A DNA stretch of 64,000 nt from Drosophila persimilis (GCF_003286085.1 NW_020825298.1:11904001-11968000); one strand, 5' to 3'. Shown: positions 13,841-24,904, counted from the first letter of the stretch. Numbers and translations: made by a program. Notes: generated from the sequence alone by a model not told the origin.

Positions 13841-15071
13841 GGCCAAAACACTTTACGTGTGCGGCTTATCGCCCCCCAATCGAAGGCAATAAATATCTTA
13901 CAAATAAGCAGAATGCCTCGGAATGCCTTGCAGTCGAGGCGAGCGAAGGTACGAGGGTCTCCCTCCTGCCTCCGATGATTCTTCTAACCGATTGCTCACG
14001 TGCAGAATTGTGTGAATTCGTGAAGAATCGACGGCGGCAATTAGGGCGGGCCGTCAATACAACATTTCGGCAACGATTTGCGGCAGTTGCAAGTGCGTCC
14101 GTGTCCGTGTCCGCGTCAGCGTCAGCGGCAGTGCCGCACCAGGGGCCATACAAAAGACTCTGGCGACGAACTTGCAGCTTTTGCAGCTGCCTCTCTTCTG
14201 TGGCCTGCTCTCTCTCTCTCTCTGTCTCTATCTTTTTGGCTGAGAGATGGGCTGACATTTCAATAGCCAGCAATTGACAGGTCAACGCGCAGCTTCTTCT
14301 GCTGGCGGAGCGGATTCTGGCGGGGATTCAGGAGAGGCTCTGCCTCGTGGGGCCCGCACGAGGAGAACCTCAACCAGAACCAGTCGAAAAGATGTCGAAT
14401 TTCTGGCGAAGCGATGCAAACTCGTCCTTATCCAGAGCCTTCATCAATAGCCAGCCATTCCATGTGTGTGCCACATCCATGTCGATGTCCCTGTCCCTGT
14501 CCCCGTCCATGTTGCAGCTCTGTTGCATTCTGTTGCAGTTGCACAGTTCCACAGAGATGCCACAATCTTGGCCAGCATCGACCAATGGGTCGTTATAATA
14601 TTTCTGTCGCTGCCGCTGCCGCTGCCACTGCGGCAGAAACAAATCAGATGTCAGTGGATGTTCGGCGGATCCTGAGGCCCTAATCATCAGCGGCAAAGGC
14701 CACCATGTGGCAGCCAGGCAGCCAGGCAGGCAGGCAGCAGCCGCTTTTCCGCCACAGCATTTTCCACGTATAAGAAGAGATGGCCAGCGAGGATAAACGT
14801 GGACCAGGCCGCAGATCCACTCCACTCCACGCCACAGACGCTTGTCTTCTGTCGTTCTCCAGCGATGGGGTCAGGCAGGGGATCTCCTCTTCTGTGGATC
14901 CTCTTGTCGCATTGTTTTCACAGCTCTCGGACTACACTCCACTCCACTCCACTCGAGACACTGACAATTTGTTCGATAATAATTGCCTAAGCTACTCCTC
15001 CGTAGATCTCCCACAGCGGAGGCTTCTTGGAAGCCACTCTAATGATCTCTTTCCCTCCCTTTCTCTTGCAG

Positions 15072-18000
15072 ATTCCAAAGATTTAACCGCTCAGGAGCTG
15101 GGCGAAGAGAAACAGCAACAGCTACAGCAGCAGCAGCAGCAGGAGGATCCAATGGATCTTCAGGACAACAACAACAACAGCGATGCAGATGCAGATGCAG
15201 AGGATGCTGTGTCCGAACAGCCAGAAGAGACTCAGGATTTAGGGGAAACAGAAATGGACCACCACCACCAGGCGGAGGAGCAGGAGCAGGTGGAAGCAGA
15301 CGCAGAGGCGGAGGAGGCACCGATCAGTCCTAGTACGCCGCCGCGGAGCCCTACGCCGCCTCCAGTTCTGGTGCCAAAGCTGGAGCAGCCAGCGACTCCG
15401 CCATCGGAATCGCCATCGCCCAGTCCTTCGCCCACGCCCACGCCCACCGCAACGCCCACTCCGAGGCTGCCAAAGCTCCGGCTCAATGCGCTGCTCGCCT
15501 CGGATCCCGCCCTCAAGCCGGACGCCAAGGAGCTGCACCTGTCGGACAAGCGTCTGCTGGCACCGCCGCCGCACATCAAGCCCGAGCCGCAGCCCCCGCA
15601 GGCACAGCCCCCCCTACAGCCCGATCTCGTGGAGCCGCTGCTGAAGCCGGCGCGATTCATGTGCCTGCCATGCGGCATAGCCTTTAGCTCCCCCTCGACC
15701 CTGGAGGCGCATCAGGCGTACTATTGCTCGCATCGGAACAAGGACTCGGAGGATGCGGATGGATCCAATGCGGACAAGTCCGGCGGCGGGGAGAAGTCCG
15801 CCGCGGGCGGAGTCTCTGGCGGCGGCGGGGGCAGTGGGAGCAGTGGCTCCGAGCCGCCGGCTAAGGTGGCGCGCATCGGGAAGCAGTACGCGTGCACCCA
15901 GTGCTCCTACAGTGCCGACAAGAAGGTGTCCCTCAACAGGCACATGCGCATGCACCAGACCTCGCCGGCCCCCAGTCTGGGCAGCCTCGGATCCCTCGGC
16001 AGCCTGCCCAGCCTCACGGCGAACGGGGTGCCAGGATCTGCAGGAGTAGTTGGCGGAGGCGGAGGCGGAGGCAGCAGCAGCGCCCTCGAGGAGGGCTCTA
16101 GTCAAGTGAGTTGTGTGTTGCAGCCCCAAGAGTCGTCATCCGCTAATCCCCCTCTCCAGCAGCAAACCGACCGCTACTGCAGCGACTGTGATATCCGATT
16201 CAACAACATCAAGACCTACCGCGCCCACAAGCAGCACTACTGCAGCTCCCGTCGCTCCGACGGCCGTGTGACCCCCAAGGGTGGCTCCGAAGGAGCAGCA
16301 GCCGCCGCCGCCGCCCGAGAAGCAGGAGGATCGGTTTCAGCAGGCAGCGCTTCTGCGGCAGCCGCTGCTCCTGGAAAGCTCAGTCCGCAGACGCGCAACA
16401 AGACGCCCACCCCGGCCATGGTGGCGGCAGCGGCGGCGGCTGCAGCAGCAGCAGCAGCTGCTGCCTCGTTGCAGGCCCCCACCCCACAGCCCTTTTTGGC
16501 GCTACCCACGCACCCGATCATCATAGTGCCCTGCAGCCTGATCCGAGCGGCAAGCATCATTCCAGGACCACTGTAAGATACACTCCGATCAGAGGCAATA
16601 TAAACAGCAAGACGAGTAACGCCCATACAATTCAATGGTTATCAAATATGATCGCAAGGTCGATCCCCTTCAACCCAACTTGAGGCTCGAGAAATGTTCA
16701 AACAGCTGAGAGTGGCTTTCGAGCGCTCTCTTGTGGCTGTTGAACAACAATTTAAGAGCCACATTTAGAATGTACATGTCTTACTTGTTATATTGTCCTT
16801 GCTCAGAAGATCCTTTTGGTAGCGATTCTCACTCTGTTGGTCTCTCTTTTAGGCCCACACCCGCTTCGGGGATCGTCAATCTGGAGTCCACCTGCTTCAC
16901 CGTGGACAATGGGGCCATCAAGCCGCTGGCCACCGCTCTGATCAGCAATGCGCTCGCCGGGAATATGAATCACTTTGTCAATTCCCTGCACATACCCGCC
17001 CTGGAGCCGGATCGTCCCACAGCAGGCACTGGCTCAGCCGATGGAGGAGGAGGAGGAGTCCTGGAGCCAAAAAGTAGCAGTCCACCAGAACCCAAGAGGA
17101 AGGAGGCTGGAGGCAGTCGGTGAGTAGATGAGCGAGGGTCCCCCTTCACAATCCTCCTGCTAACCGAAGATCTTTCTCTCTATCTTTCAGTGAATCTGCG
17201 CCTCTCGACCTTTCGTTTCGACGATCTCCCATCTCCATCTTGCAGCATCGACAGCGGCATATCCGATCCGCTGCCGCAGCCGCAGCCGCTGCCCTGCTGG
17301 ATGTGGAGGAAGTGCTCCTCGGAGCGGGCAAGGAAAACGTGGAAACTGTCGGCGGAAGAGCTGGAGGCAGTGTGACGCCCGAGCAGATCGTCTGCGCACC
17401 CTCTCTGCCCAGCAGCCCCTCGATGAGTCCCTCGCCCAAGCGACGGGCGAGTCCCAGGAGTTCGGGGGCGGGCAGTGCCTCTTCCATGTCGCCGCCTGGC
17501 TTGAATCACCATCTGCTGGACATCCGCTCCATGCTGCCAGCCGACTTTGGCCTGTCGGAGTCGCTCCTGGCGAAGACCAATCCAGAGCTGGCCCTCAAGC
17601 TGGCGGCTGCCGCTGCGGCCGCTGTTGCGGCTGGAGGCAGTGCCTCCTCTTCCCTGGCGGCTGCTCAGGTTGCCTCCAATACAGGTGGCAATTCCGGCAG
17701 TCAGCAGCAACAGCAGCAGCCGCAGATCTACGTGAAGCAGGGCGTCTCCAAGTGCAAGGAGTGCAACATCGTGTTCTGCAAATACGAGAACTATCTGGCC
17801 CACAAGCAGCACTACTGCTCGGCACGCAACCAGGAGCCAGCCGGCGAGGGCTCCGACTCCAAGTCCGCCGTTTCGCCATCGAATGCCACGGCCGGCAATG
17901 GTGGTGGTGGCGCCTCTGCCGTGGAGACCACGCCCGTGGCCTACCAGCAGCTCATCTGTGCCGCCTGCGGCATCAAGTACACCTCGCTGGACAACCTGCG

Positions 18001-19311
18001 CGCCCACCAGAACTACTACTGCCCCAAGGGAGGAGCCACGGCCGCCACTGCGTCCTCCGAGGCGCCGCTGGTGGCCAAGGAGAAGTGCGGCAAGTGCAAG
18101 ACCCTGCACGACCACGGACACCCGTGCCCGGCGCCCCCCGCTGCCACGCCCCTGACGGCGCCCTCCAGCCTCCAGTCTTCGGCGGGAGCCCCCTCCGGGG
18201 TGAACAGCGTCAACAAGTGCCCCGTGTGTGGGGTCGTCAGTCCGACGGCGGCCCTGGCCCGCAAGCACATGGAGATGCATGGGACGGTGAAGGCCTTCCG
18301 CTGCAGCATCTGCCAGTACAAGGGGAACACTCTGCGCGGCATGCGCACCCACATCCGCACTCACTTTGACAAGAAGACGAGCGACGTCAACGAGGAGCAC
18401 TACATGACCTGCATCTTCGAGGAGGATAACTCCGCCCACTCCGCTGTGGCCCAGGAGATGCCACCCACAGTAGCAGCAGCAGCAGCAGCAGCAGTACCGC
18501 AGGAGCCACCGATGGAGCATCCGCCGCAGTTGTTCAACTGCGATTACTGCAACTATGCCTCCACCTACAAGGGCAATGTGGTGGGTACCCCTTGGAGACT
18601 CCTCATTGACGAAGGGATCCACTAATCCAAAGGAATTTTTCTTCCAGCTGCGACACATGAAATTGCTGCATCCGCATGTTGCCATCAATTCGCCCTCGAT
18701 TTCCCCCGAGTCGCGTGAACAGGAGACGCTCCTTTCAAGCTCCACTCCGAATGCGCACGAAGCGTCCAATGGCGAGGCAGTCATGTAAGTCTTTGGAGGA
18801 TTAAATGATTTTCTCGGATGGTGGCTTATATTCCTCTCTCCTCCTTTACAGCTTCCACATCAAATCAGAGCCTGGACTGGACAATCCACCGACGCTGGGA
18901 CTCGTTCACGAGAACAACAACTCGCCCATTGGCACACCACTGCCGCATATCAAGGCCGAGCCGATGGACATAGGCATCGATGCCATGTCACCCACATCGC
19001 TGGCCCTGCCACCGCCCGTCGCGTCGCCTTTGGCAGCCGCTGCAGCCGAGGCCATGAAGAAGTACTGCTCCGTGTGCGACATATCCTTCAACTACGTGAA
19101 GACCTTCCTGGCCCACAAGCAGTTCTACTGCAAGAGCAAGCCCCCACGGCCCGAAGTCAACGACAGCCCCAGCCCCAATGCCAATCATGTGGCCGGAGTG
19201 GGTGTGGGAGTGGGGGTGGGCATGGGAATGGGGGGCCAGCCGCTGCAGTCGCCCAGCGAATTGATGCTGATGCAGAAGAACAAGGAGAACCTGCAGGAGG
19301 CGGCCATTTGA
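15072..19311 (+). CDS. ush: U-shaped, FOG-family zinc-finger transcriptional cofactor (coding exons)
   Basis: Cofactor that binds GATA factors (Pannier, Serpent) and modulates their activity in the nucleus. Exons inferred: 15072-16105, 16160-16572, 16853-17119, 17191-18580, 18648-18784, 18852-19311; all junctions keep frame, giving about 1,232 residues plus a missing N-terminus. Nine zinc fingers are visible in the FOG pattern: C2HC fingers with the HKQHYC/HQAYYC-type ending (five, including the last near 19060-19130) and four C2H2 fingers (near 15890-15955 and three between 18215 and 18690). A Pro-Leu-Asp-Leu-Ser motif at about 17206 is a CtBP-binding site of the PxDLS class. The first listed exon starts in phase 1, so an upstream coding exon must exist; the frame stays open back to an ATG at 14780, which could serve an alternative start. 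Poly-Ala and Gln tracts are abundant. Confidence 0.93.
16106..16159 (+). other. ush: 54-bp in-frame intron of ush
   Basis: A GTGAGT donor and a pyrimidine-CAG acceptor bound 54 bp that contain no stop and are a multiple of three. Splicing joins Gln codons just before the third zinc finger; retention would insert 18 residues without frame change. Confidence 0.6.
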
Positions 19312-20020
19312 GAGAGCCAGCAGAGGCAGATGTGGGAGGCGCAGCGCAAACAGCTGGAATGGTATTACAAGTGCTTCTGAGCAGAAATTCAAATGCATTA
19401 TTCAAATTGATAACCGAATCGAATCGAATCCGTAACTGTATAATCAATCCATAATCGTAATCCGTAAATCCGTAACTTGTAAACCGTATCCGCATTGACG
19501 ACAGTATTCCTGGAGAATCTCCCTGTCGCTGCCCCCCTCCACTTCCAATGCCACGTCAGGACTGACTCCTACGATTTACCGATCGATAGAAATAGTTATA
19601 CATAATACATACCTACATAAATATAACACACATATGCATATAGTATATATATATATATGAATATATAGACATAGATACATATATATACATACGCATACCC
19701 ATGCCCATACCCATTAAGTGGGGAATCATGACATATAATGCATGCCAAAGCTTACCACTTAGAGAGAAACTATATAAAATTGAGTGCAAGAAACTACAAG
19801 TTTTCGCCAGACAGAGATCAGAGGAGACAACCTATAGCGACGATAGTGCGAAGAAGAAGAAAATGAAGAATAATCCTATATAGATCCAATATTATATTGT
19901 ATGTAAATGCTCCGCATTCCCCCGTAGAATCGAGCAATTCAAACTGTGTAATTTAAATGAATACATTATTTATTAAGTGTGTGCGACAATAAAACTAATT
20001 AATTTATTCAAAAAGAAGGT
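19312..20020 (+). other. ush: ush 3' UTR with polyadenylation signal
   Basis: AT-rich sequence after the ush stop, with short ATATAC-type repeats, ending at an AATAAA hexamer at 19988-19993. The first 69 bases remain open in the ush frame (see findings). Confidence 0.6.
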
Positions 20021-20281
20021 GTGATACGCGATCAGTTTTGAAATTGTATTGTATTTTTATATATTTTTATTTTTGTGTGTTTCCAACACTGCACGCTTTT
20101 TCAAATAACCGTTTGGATCGCATTTCTACGTGCTCTTTACATGCAATCTACGTGACTCGTGTAACTTGAATACGACAGAATTGACCAACTACTTGTTCCT
20201 TACTTGGATTCTACTTCCGGCAGACTCTATTTATTTTAAAGGCAAGTTTTGGGCTGAATCGCTTTTTTATCAATGGTTTCG

Positions 20282-20592
20282 CAAAATATCCTTGATGAGG
20301 GCTCCAAGGATATATTCCCGATCCAAGGAAGACATAGAAGGGCCAGATCGGACTAGAAACTGCAACAATATCCAGACCCTACAACAAGCACCTTCAATTT
20401 GGAGACGCAAAAATAGAAGAAAACAAGACATTCAGATCGGGGATCAAAAGATATCAGCAGAAACCAACTTTGGCGTTTTCGCCCATTTTGCGGGCTGGTT
20501 TGACTTGCATTTTTTCTTTCGCTATGCATATCTCGACTATTTATGGGACCGATCTGGGCGTGGCATGTGTTTTCCTAATCGGGATCGATCGC
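20282..20592. repeat. Decayed inverted pair of the hairpin-repeat family
   Basis: Positions 20282-20352 resemble the repeat unit of the large hairpin at 23.1-24.2 kb (AAAAT.TCCTTGAT, then GGAAG.CATAG, then GATCGG words in the same order). Positions about 20547-20592 match the same unit in opposite orientation. This looks like an older, mutated foldback of the same family. The rest of the 20.02-21.2 kb intergenic stretch shows nothing I can name. Confidence 0.45.
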
Positions 20593-21223
20593 GTTTTTGT
20601 TTTTGAAATTGTACTGCAAATTGACAGTGTGGAAGGCTGGGCAAAGCCTTTAATCTCTGAATTTTTCAGAATTATTATCGTATCGTATTTTTTACCGTAT
20701 CGTAGCAAGATTTGGATGCCCACCTGCAGTTTGGATTGTAGGTTGACCGATCAATGTCGATCGAATTCGACTGCCGGATCAAAGTCACCAAAAAGCCGCT
20801 TTATCCATTTTATTACTCGATCTAAAAGCCAAAGTGGAGTGGAGCCTACCTAAAGCTACATACAGGCATATATGCATATCATATATCGCTGACACGTAGA
20901 AACTAAGGTATGCGTCATCAGATATGTACGTGTTTCCTATAAATGCATTCAAGCGTATATAGAAGAAAAAAAAAACATTGGCAATGTACTTGTGTGTACG
21001 CACTGAAGCAATTTTAATCAAATTATAATTTCAGTGCAAATCCGATATTACAGCTTGATCCACATACATACATAAGTAATTGTTTATTTAGATAGACTTA
21101 GTAGAAGTAAAAAGATATTAGAGCATTCTCGAAAATGCTGCCATTCTAGATGTTTGTGTGTGTGTGTGTTGGTTTGTTTTTGTTGGTGATCGGTTTATGT
21201 CTACGTGTGGGTTGAAAAGCGGA

Positions 21224-21703
21224 TTACTCGGTAGCGGCCATAGCACGGGCCTGTGCACGCACGCGTTTCTCGTACTCCAGGCGATTCTGGCAGTAAATAG
21301 TGTAGGCCTCAGCCTGGGCCGGATCCTTGATGTTCGGCTCATTCAGCAGATCTTGGATGCCCAAAAGAATTTGCTTGATAGTAATGGCCGGGCGCCAATC
21401 CTTCTCCTCGTCAAGCAGTGACAAGCAGACAGTCCCCGACGGATACACATTTGGGTGGAAGAGCGGCGGCTCGAATTTGCATTTCGGCGGAGAGGTCGGA
21501 TAGTCATCCTTGAAAATCATACGAAGTTTGTAGAGGCCACCCTCCCAGGGGGTGGACTTTTTTCCAGGAATGGCGCACTCCCAAATCATCAGGTTGAGGG
21601 TGCCATCGGGATTTTTGGCGGGGCGAGCAACAAACCCGTATGGATGGTCCTTACGCCAGGCCTTGCGCTCCTCGCCCAATCGTGTTATAGCAATGCCAGA
21701 CAT
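21224..21703 (-). CDS. lwr: Lesswright, SUMO-conjugating enzyme Ubc9
   Basis: E2 enzyme that accepts SUMO from the Aos1/Uba2 E1 and transfers it to target lysines in nucleus and cytoplasm. One uninterrupted ATG-initiated frame of 159 residues, the usual Ubc9 length, covers the whole UBC fold. The HPN motif is followed by the catalytic cysteine (residue 93, in the Ser-Gly-Thr-Val-Cys-Leu context), and the Ubc9-specific insertion Asp-Glu-Glu-Lys-Asp-Trp follows it. It lies tail-to-tail with ush. Upstream of the ATG the sequence holds a GTGTGAAC core, a partial Motif-1-like promoter word, within a block that is duplicated about 390 bp further on. Confidence 0.97.
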   Translation of the reverse strand: MSGIAITRLGEERKAWRKDHPYGFVARPAKNPDGTLNLMIWECAIPGKKSTPWEGGLYKLRMIFKDDYPTSPPKCKFEPPLFHPNVYPSGTVCLSLLDEEKDWRPAITIKQILLGIQDLLNEPNIKDPAQAEAYTIYCQNRLEYEKRVRAQARAMAATE

Positions 21704-22410
21704 CTTGCAATTGTTGTTGGCAAATGAACCGTCTTCTTCTCCTCTTCTTTATCACTATGCTGTACACGCTGCTAACGCGTCTGTCAAAAAAATCCAACGA
21801 TAAAGCGCTTAAAATGTTTGCCCACGCGGCCATTAACTCATTTCTTTTTATGCTTACCTAGTCGCCTCTTTGTTCGTCAATCGACGATTGTAAATTTCCC
21901 AAATTTGTGCCTTTTTTCCGGCAAACTATTTTTCCGTGCAAATTCTAGCGCAATTTTCTTGGCTTGCTGGTAGTGTGAACGTGGATTTACCATAATATTC
22001 CAAAATATACCGTCTCATTTGAAAAATATACTGTAAATATACTGACAAATTCAAAATCTTTTTTACATATTCCTCGTTTCTTATATTCCGTGGAATATTA
22101 CTACCTATTTAGAACATTTAGCCATGCCCACATAATTTTATCCAATTAATGAACCTATTTTCTACTTGACTGGCCTATTCTTAGTACTTGCTTTTATTTG
22201 ATTTCTATATACCGTTGAAATTAATAAATTGATGAAATTGACAAAGTGTACCATAATATACCGATCTACCGTAATACCGTCGGATCAATTTTGACCTCAA
22301 AAAATACCGAAAACGGTCACCCTGGTGCAAATTCTGGCGCAATTTTCTTGGCTTTCTAGCAGTGTGAACGTGGATTTATTATACGGTCTGAATTTCAGAA
22401 ATATACCAAA
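21704..22410. promoter_or_regulatory. lwr upstream region with a duplicated ~90-bp block
   Basis: AT-rich sequence with many ATACC/ATATACCGT words. The block starting near 21937 (GTGCAAATTCT.GCGCAATTTTC, then CTTGGCTT, then GTGTGAACGTGGATTTA) recurs in the same orientation near 22327, just ahead of the gene remnant. GGTCACCCTG at 22315-22324 resembles the core of promoter Motif 1. Confidence 0.55.
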
Positions 22411-22937
22411 ATGTACCGTCTTTCAATCCCCTTCAATCAACGCCGTCGGTACCTTCTCCACGGGCGGCTCTGCCGTAGCTCCTCGTCCTTTCGGGAGGTC
22501 CAAGAGATGACGCTGGACTGTGATCGCCATGATGCCGCTGCTGTGTCGCTGAGTAGACAATGTGGCGTCCGTCCACTGCAGCAGGGACCACGCCCACGGG
22601 ACATAGCGGTGGGCTTTAGCTTTCAGAAGAGTAAGTGAATTCGTATATAATAGTGGATATACTTTAAAATATATCTTCCTTTACAGAAGACTTATGTACC
22701 CTACGCTTTGCCACAAAACGAGTCGTATCCGATTTCCCTCGCTAGACGAAGCTCTATCCAGGCATTACCGAGGCGTTTTCGAGACAGAAGGAGTCCTATC
22801 CCAGCCAGACAGAATCGTATCCCAGCAGCGCACCCATTGCAAGATCCGAATATAAGAAGCAATCGTCATCCCACGACCCGGCCATCGCCAACAAGGACTT
22901 TGACTATGACAGCCAAGGGAAGAGCTACACACTCTAG
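22411..22937 (+). pseudogene. Frame-broken two-exon gene remnant of unknown family
   Basis: An ATG at 22411 opens 75 codons rich in Arg and Ser, ending at a good GTAAGT donor (22630); a TTTACAG acceptor (22686) starts a second exon. The spliced product of that frame stops at a TAG near 22745, but the other frames of exon 2 carry a recurring Glu-Ser-Tyr-Pro motif first in one frame (about 22716) and then in another (22795-22937), ending in Asp-Tyr-Asp-Ser-Gln-Gly at a TAG. This shift between frames is what a decayed gene shows. I do not recognise the parent family. Its terminal exon and 3' flank are repeated in inverted orientation at 24346-24425. Confidence 0.5.
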
Positions 22938-24432
22938 ATATACATACCTTGTCGTTGTTATGTTTAAGGATATACGCGTCCATTCATTTAGATAGTAGAT
23001 ACACAGGTTTTCCACTTGTTTATTTATTTATACTAAGCTAAATTATGATTAATAAAACTATTGAAAAATCATCCTTGCTGCATCCACTATCGTGGGAAAG
23101 TTCACAAATAGCGGAGAAAACTGAATACTTTTGATTGGGGAAAATGTCCTTGATCCTTGATAAGGACTCCATCCAATCGGGGGCAAGATATATGTGCCTT
23201 GATAAAATATCCTTGATTATTGGTCCTTCAAAAGGACTCCATCAGATCAAGGATGTTATCCCGAACACAGGAAGCTGTCGCACGTCCCGATCGGGCCAAA
23301 AATGGCCGAGAAAACTAAATATGTATGGTTGTCGTTATTGGAGTCCTTACCGAAGGATCAAGGATCACGGGGGCCATGGCACGCCCCAACCGGGCCAGAA
23401 ATAATAAAGAAACTAAGATATATATGTCTGGAGAAAATGTCCTTGATCCTTGGTCCTTGATAAGGACTTCATAAAATCAGGGACATTTTTCCGAGCACAG
23501 GAAGCCATAGCATGTCCCGATCGGCCCATAAATAACGGAGATAGTGGCGGCACCGTACAAAAAGCAAAACTCGCGTCAAATGGAAAAAATCGGATGGGAT
23601 ACCAGGCAAACAGAAATCAGCAGAAGGTCGACGATTTTTTTAAAAATTGTGAGCCCCCTAAAGTATGCTGCGATTTTTTTTGCAATTCCTATAGTTGCTT
23701 GCTGCTGATTTCTGTTCGCCTGGTGTCCCATCCAGTTTTTGGCCATTCGACGCGAGTCTTTTTTCTTTTGTACGGTGGCGACGCTATCGGTGATTTCTTG
23801 AACTACATTTTCAAATATAACAAATTACAAACCCGTTATGTTTTCTCCGTTATTTGAGGCCCGACCGGGACATGCGACAGCTTCCTGTGATCGGAAAAAT
23901 GTCCCTGATTTCATGGAGCCATTATCAAGGATCAAGGATATCTTCTCTAGACATATATATCTTTCTTTCTCCGTTTTTGTTTCCCGATCGGGGCTGCCAT
24001 GGCCCTCTGTGATCAGAAAAATGTCCTTGATCCTTCGGTAAGGACTCCAATAACCCCAACCATACGTATTTAGTTTTCTCGGCTATTTGTGGCCTGATCG
24101 GGACGTGCGACGGCTTCCTGTGATCGAAAAAATGTCCCTGATTTGATGAAGTCCTTATCAAGGATCAAGGACATTTTCCCCAATCAAAAGTATCCAGTTT
24201 CTCCGCTATTTGTGAACTTTCCCACGATAAAGGATGCAGCAAGGATGATTTTTCAATAGTTTTATTCATCATAACTTAGCTAAGTATAAATTAATAAACA
24301 AGAGCAACAAAGTTCTAAGCCTAACAACATCGAGATATATCTAGTCTAGTAGCCCGCGTAGCAGCTCCCTTGGTTGTCGTCAAAGTGGTGTCGGGGACCC
24401 TGGCATCGATAGTTTGTCAGTCTTGTAAAGGA
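22870..24432. repeat. Large imperfect inverted duplication (potential ~1.5-kb RNA hairpin)
   Basis: The left arm (about 22870-23640) and right arm (about 23690-24432) are reverse complements with mismatches and small gaps. Clear pairs are the AATAAAAC-ATTGAAAAATCATCCTTGCTGCATCC blocks (23055-23090 against 24215-24262), the GGGGAAAATGTCCTTGATCC block (23141 against 24180) and the CAGAAATCAGCAG block (23610-23622 against 23704-23716). The centre is AT-rich at about 23625-23690. Each arm itself contains two to three diverged copies of a unit of roughly 200 bp. The outermost paired segments are the terminal coding exon and 3' UTR of the adjacent gene remnant. Confidence 0.8.
24346..24425 (-). pseudogene. 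Inverted second copy of the remnant's terminal exon
   Basis: Reading the minus strand gives Phe-Asp-Asp-Asn-Gln-Gly-Ser-Cys-Tyr-Ala-Gly-Tyr-stop, comparable to the Phe-Asp-Tyr-Asp-Ser-Gln-Gly end of the plus-strand copy at 22905-22937. The downstream flanks also pair. Upstream of this exon no further homologous coding sequence is visible. Confidence 0.4.
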
Positions 24433-24904
24433 CCTAAATTACCACGCCGGTAAATACATTTTGGGCGCCAATTTTGAAAATAAAAAAATGATCAGGGATT
24501 CATTTAGTTTCGTTTCATCTAATTTGTAGCGAAAATTGTGAAACGTAATCATTGGGTCACAAAAATTTGAATATATTTCAAGTGTTCATTCTTATTTCTT
24601 CGTGTTCCTTTACAAAAGGTACATAAATAAATAGATTCTAGATTAACATTTGATTCTGGTAAAAAAGTTGAAAAAGTAAGTTAATTCTCTATATTCATAA
24701 ACTTAATCGAACTTAATAAGGTGGTTGTGCCTTGCCAAGGAACATTACTAAATCAATGTAGCAAAATCGTCTTTTATAGAAATGTCGCAGGAAGTACGGA
24801 TCGGATAGAGAAGTGGATGCTATAACAAAATATTACATGGCTTGCCAATTGAAGAAGACATGTTTTGATGGAACGGTATGGTTTTCATGCAGCACTCGGT
24901 GGCT
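24433..24904. other. Intergenic stretch downstream of Spp
   Basis: AT-rich sequence that includes the presumed Spp 3' UTR (minus strand). No gene, tRNA or recognisable element seen. Confidence 0.5.

Larger units (their letters stand above)
1..15071. other. Long non-coding region upstream of the ush coding exons (probable ush 5' region/intron)
   Basis: I see no credible protein-coding gene here. The open frames are short, begin mostly at non-ATG codons, and are low-complexity translations of CTG/CAG, CT and CA runs. Because the first certain ush coding exon opens with a 3' splice site at 15071/15072 that needs an upstream exon ending in phase 1, at least part of this stretch should be ush intron or 5' exon. 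I looked for an ATG exon encoding the FOG repression motif (Met-Ser-Arg-Arg-Lys-Gln) known at the N-terminus of FOG proteins and found none. Embedded landmarks are listed separately: microsatellites, a purine-rich domain at about 9.86-10.74 kb and a short palindrome near 8.47 kb. Confidence 0.55.

Noticed and set aside
15614..16129. Minus-strand open frame across the ush exon
   Set aside because: GC-rich shadow of the ush coding strand; codon structure follows ush on the plus strand.
16599..16852. Possible retained intron as coding sequence between ush exons
   Set aside because: Contains in-frame stops and is bounded by a GTAAGA donor and a CTTTTAG acceptor with matching phases.
17180..18784. 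534-codon minus-strand open frame opposite ush
   Set aside because: Antisense shadow of the large ush zinc-finger exon; no recognisable protein, while the plus strand encodes conserved fingers.
23450..23857. 135-codon open frame across the hairpin centre
   Set aside because: It crosses the inverted-repeat axis and its two halves are translations of complementary sequence; not a gene.
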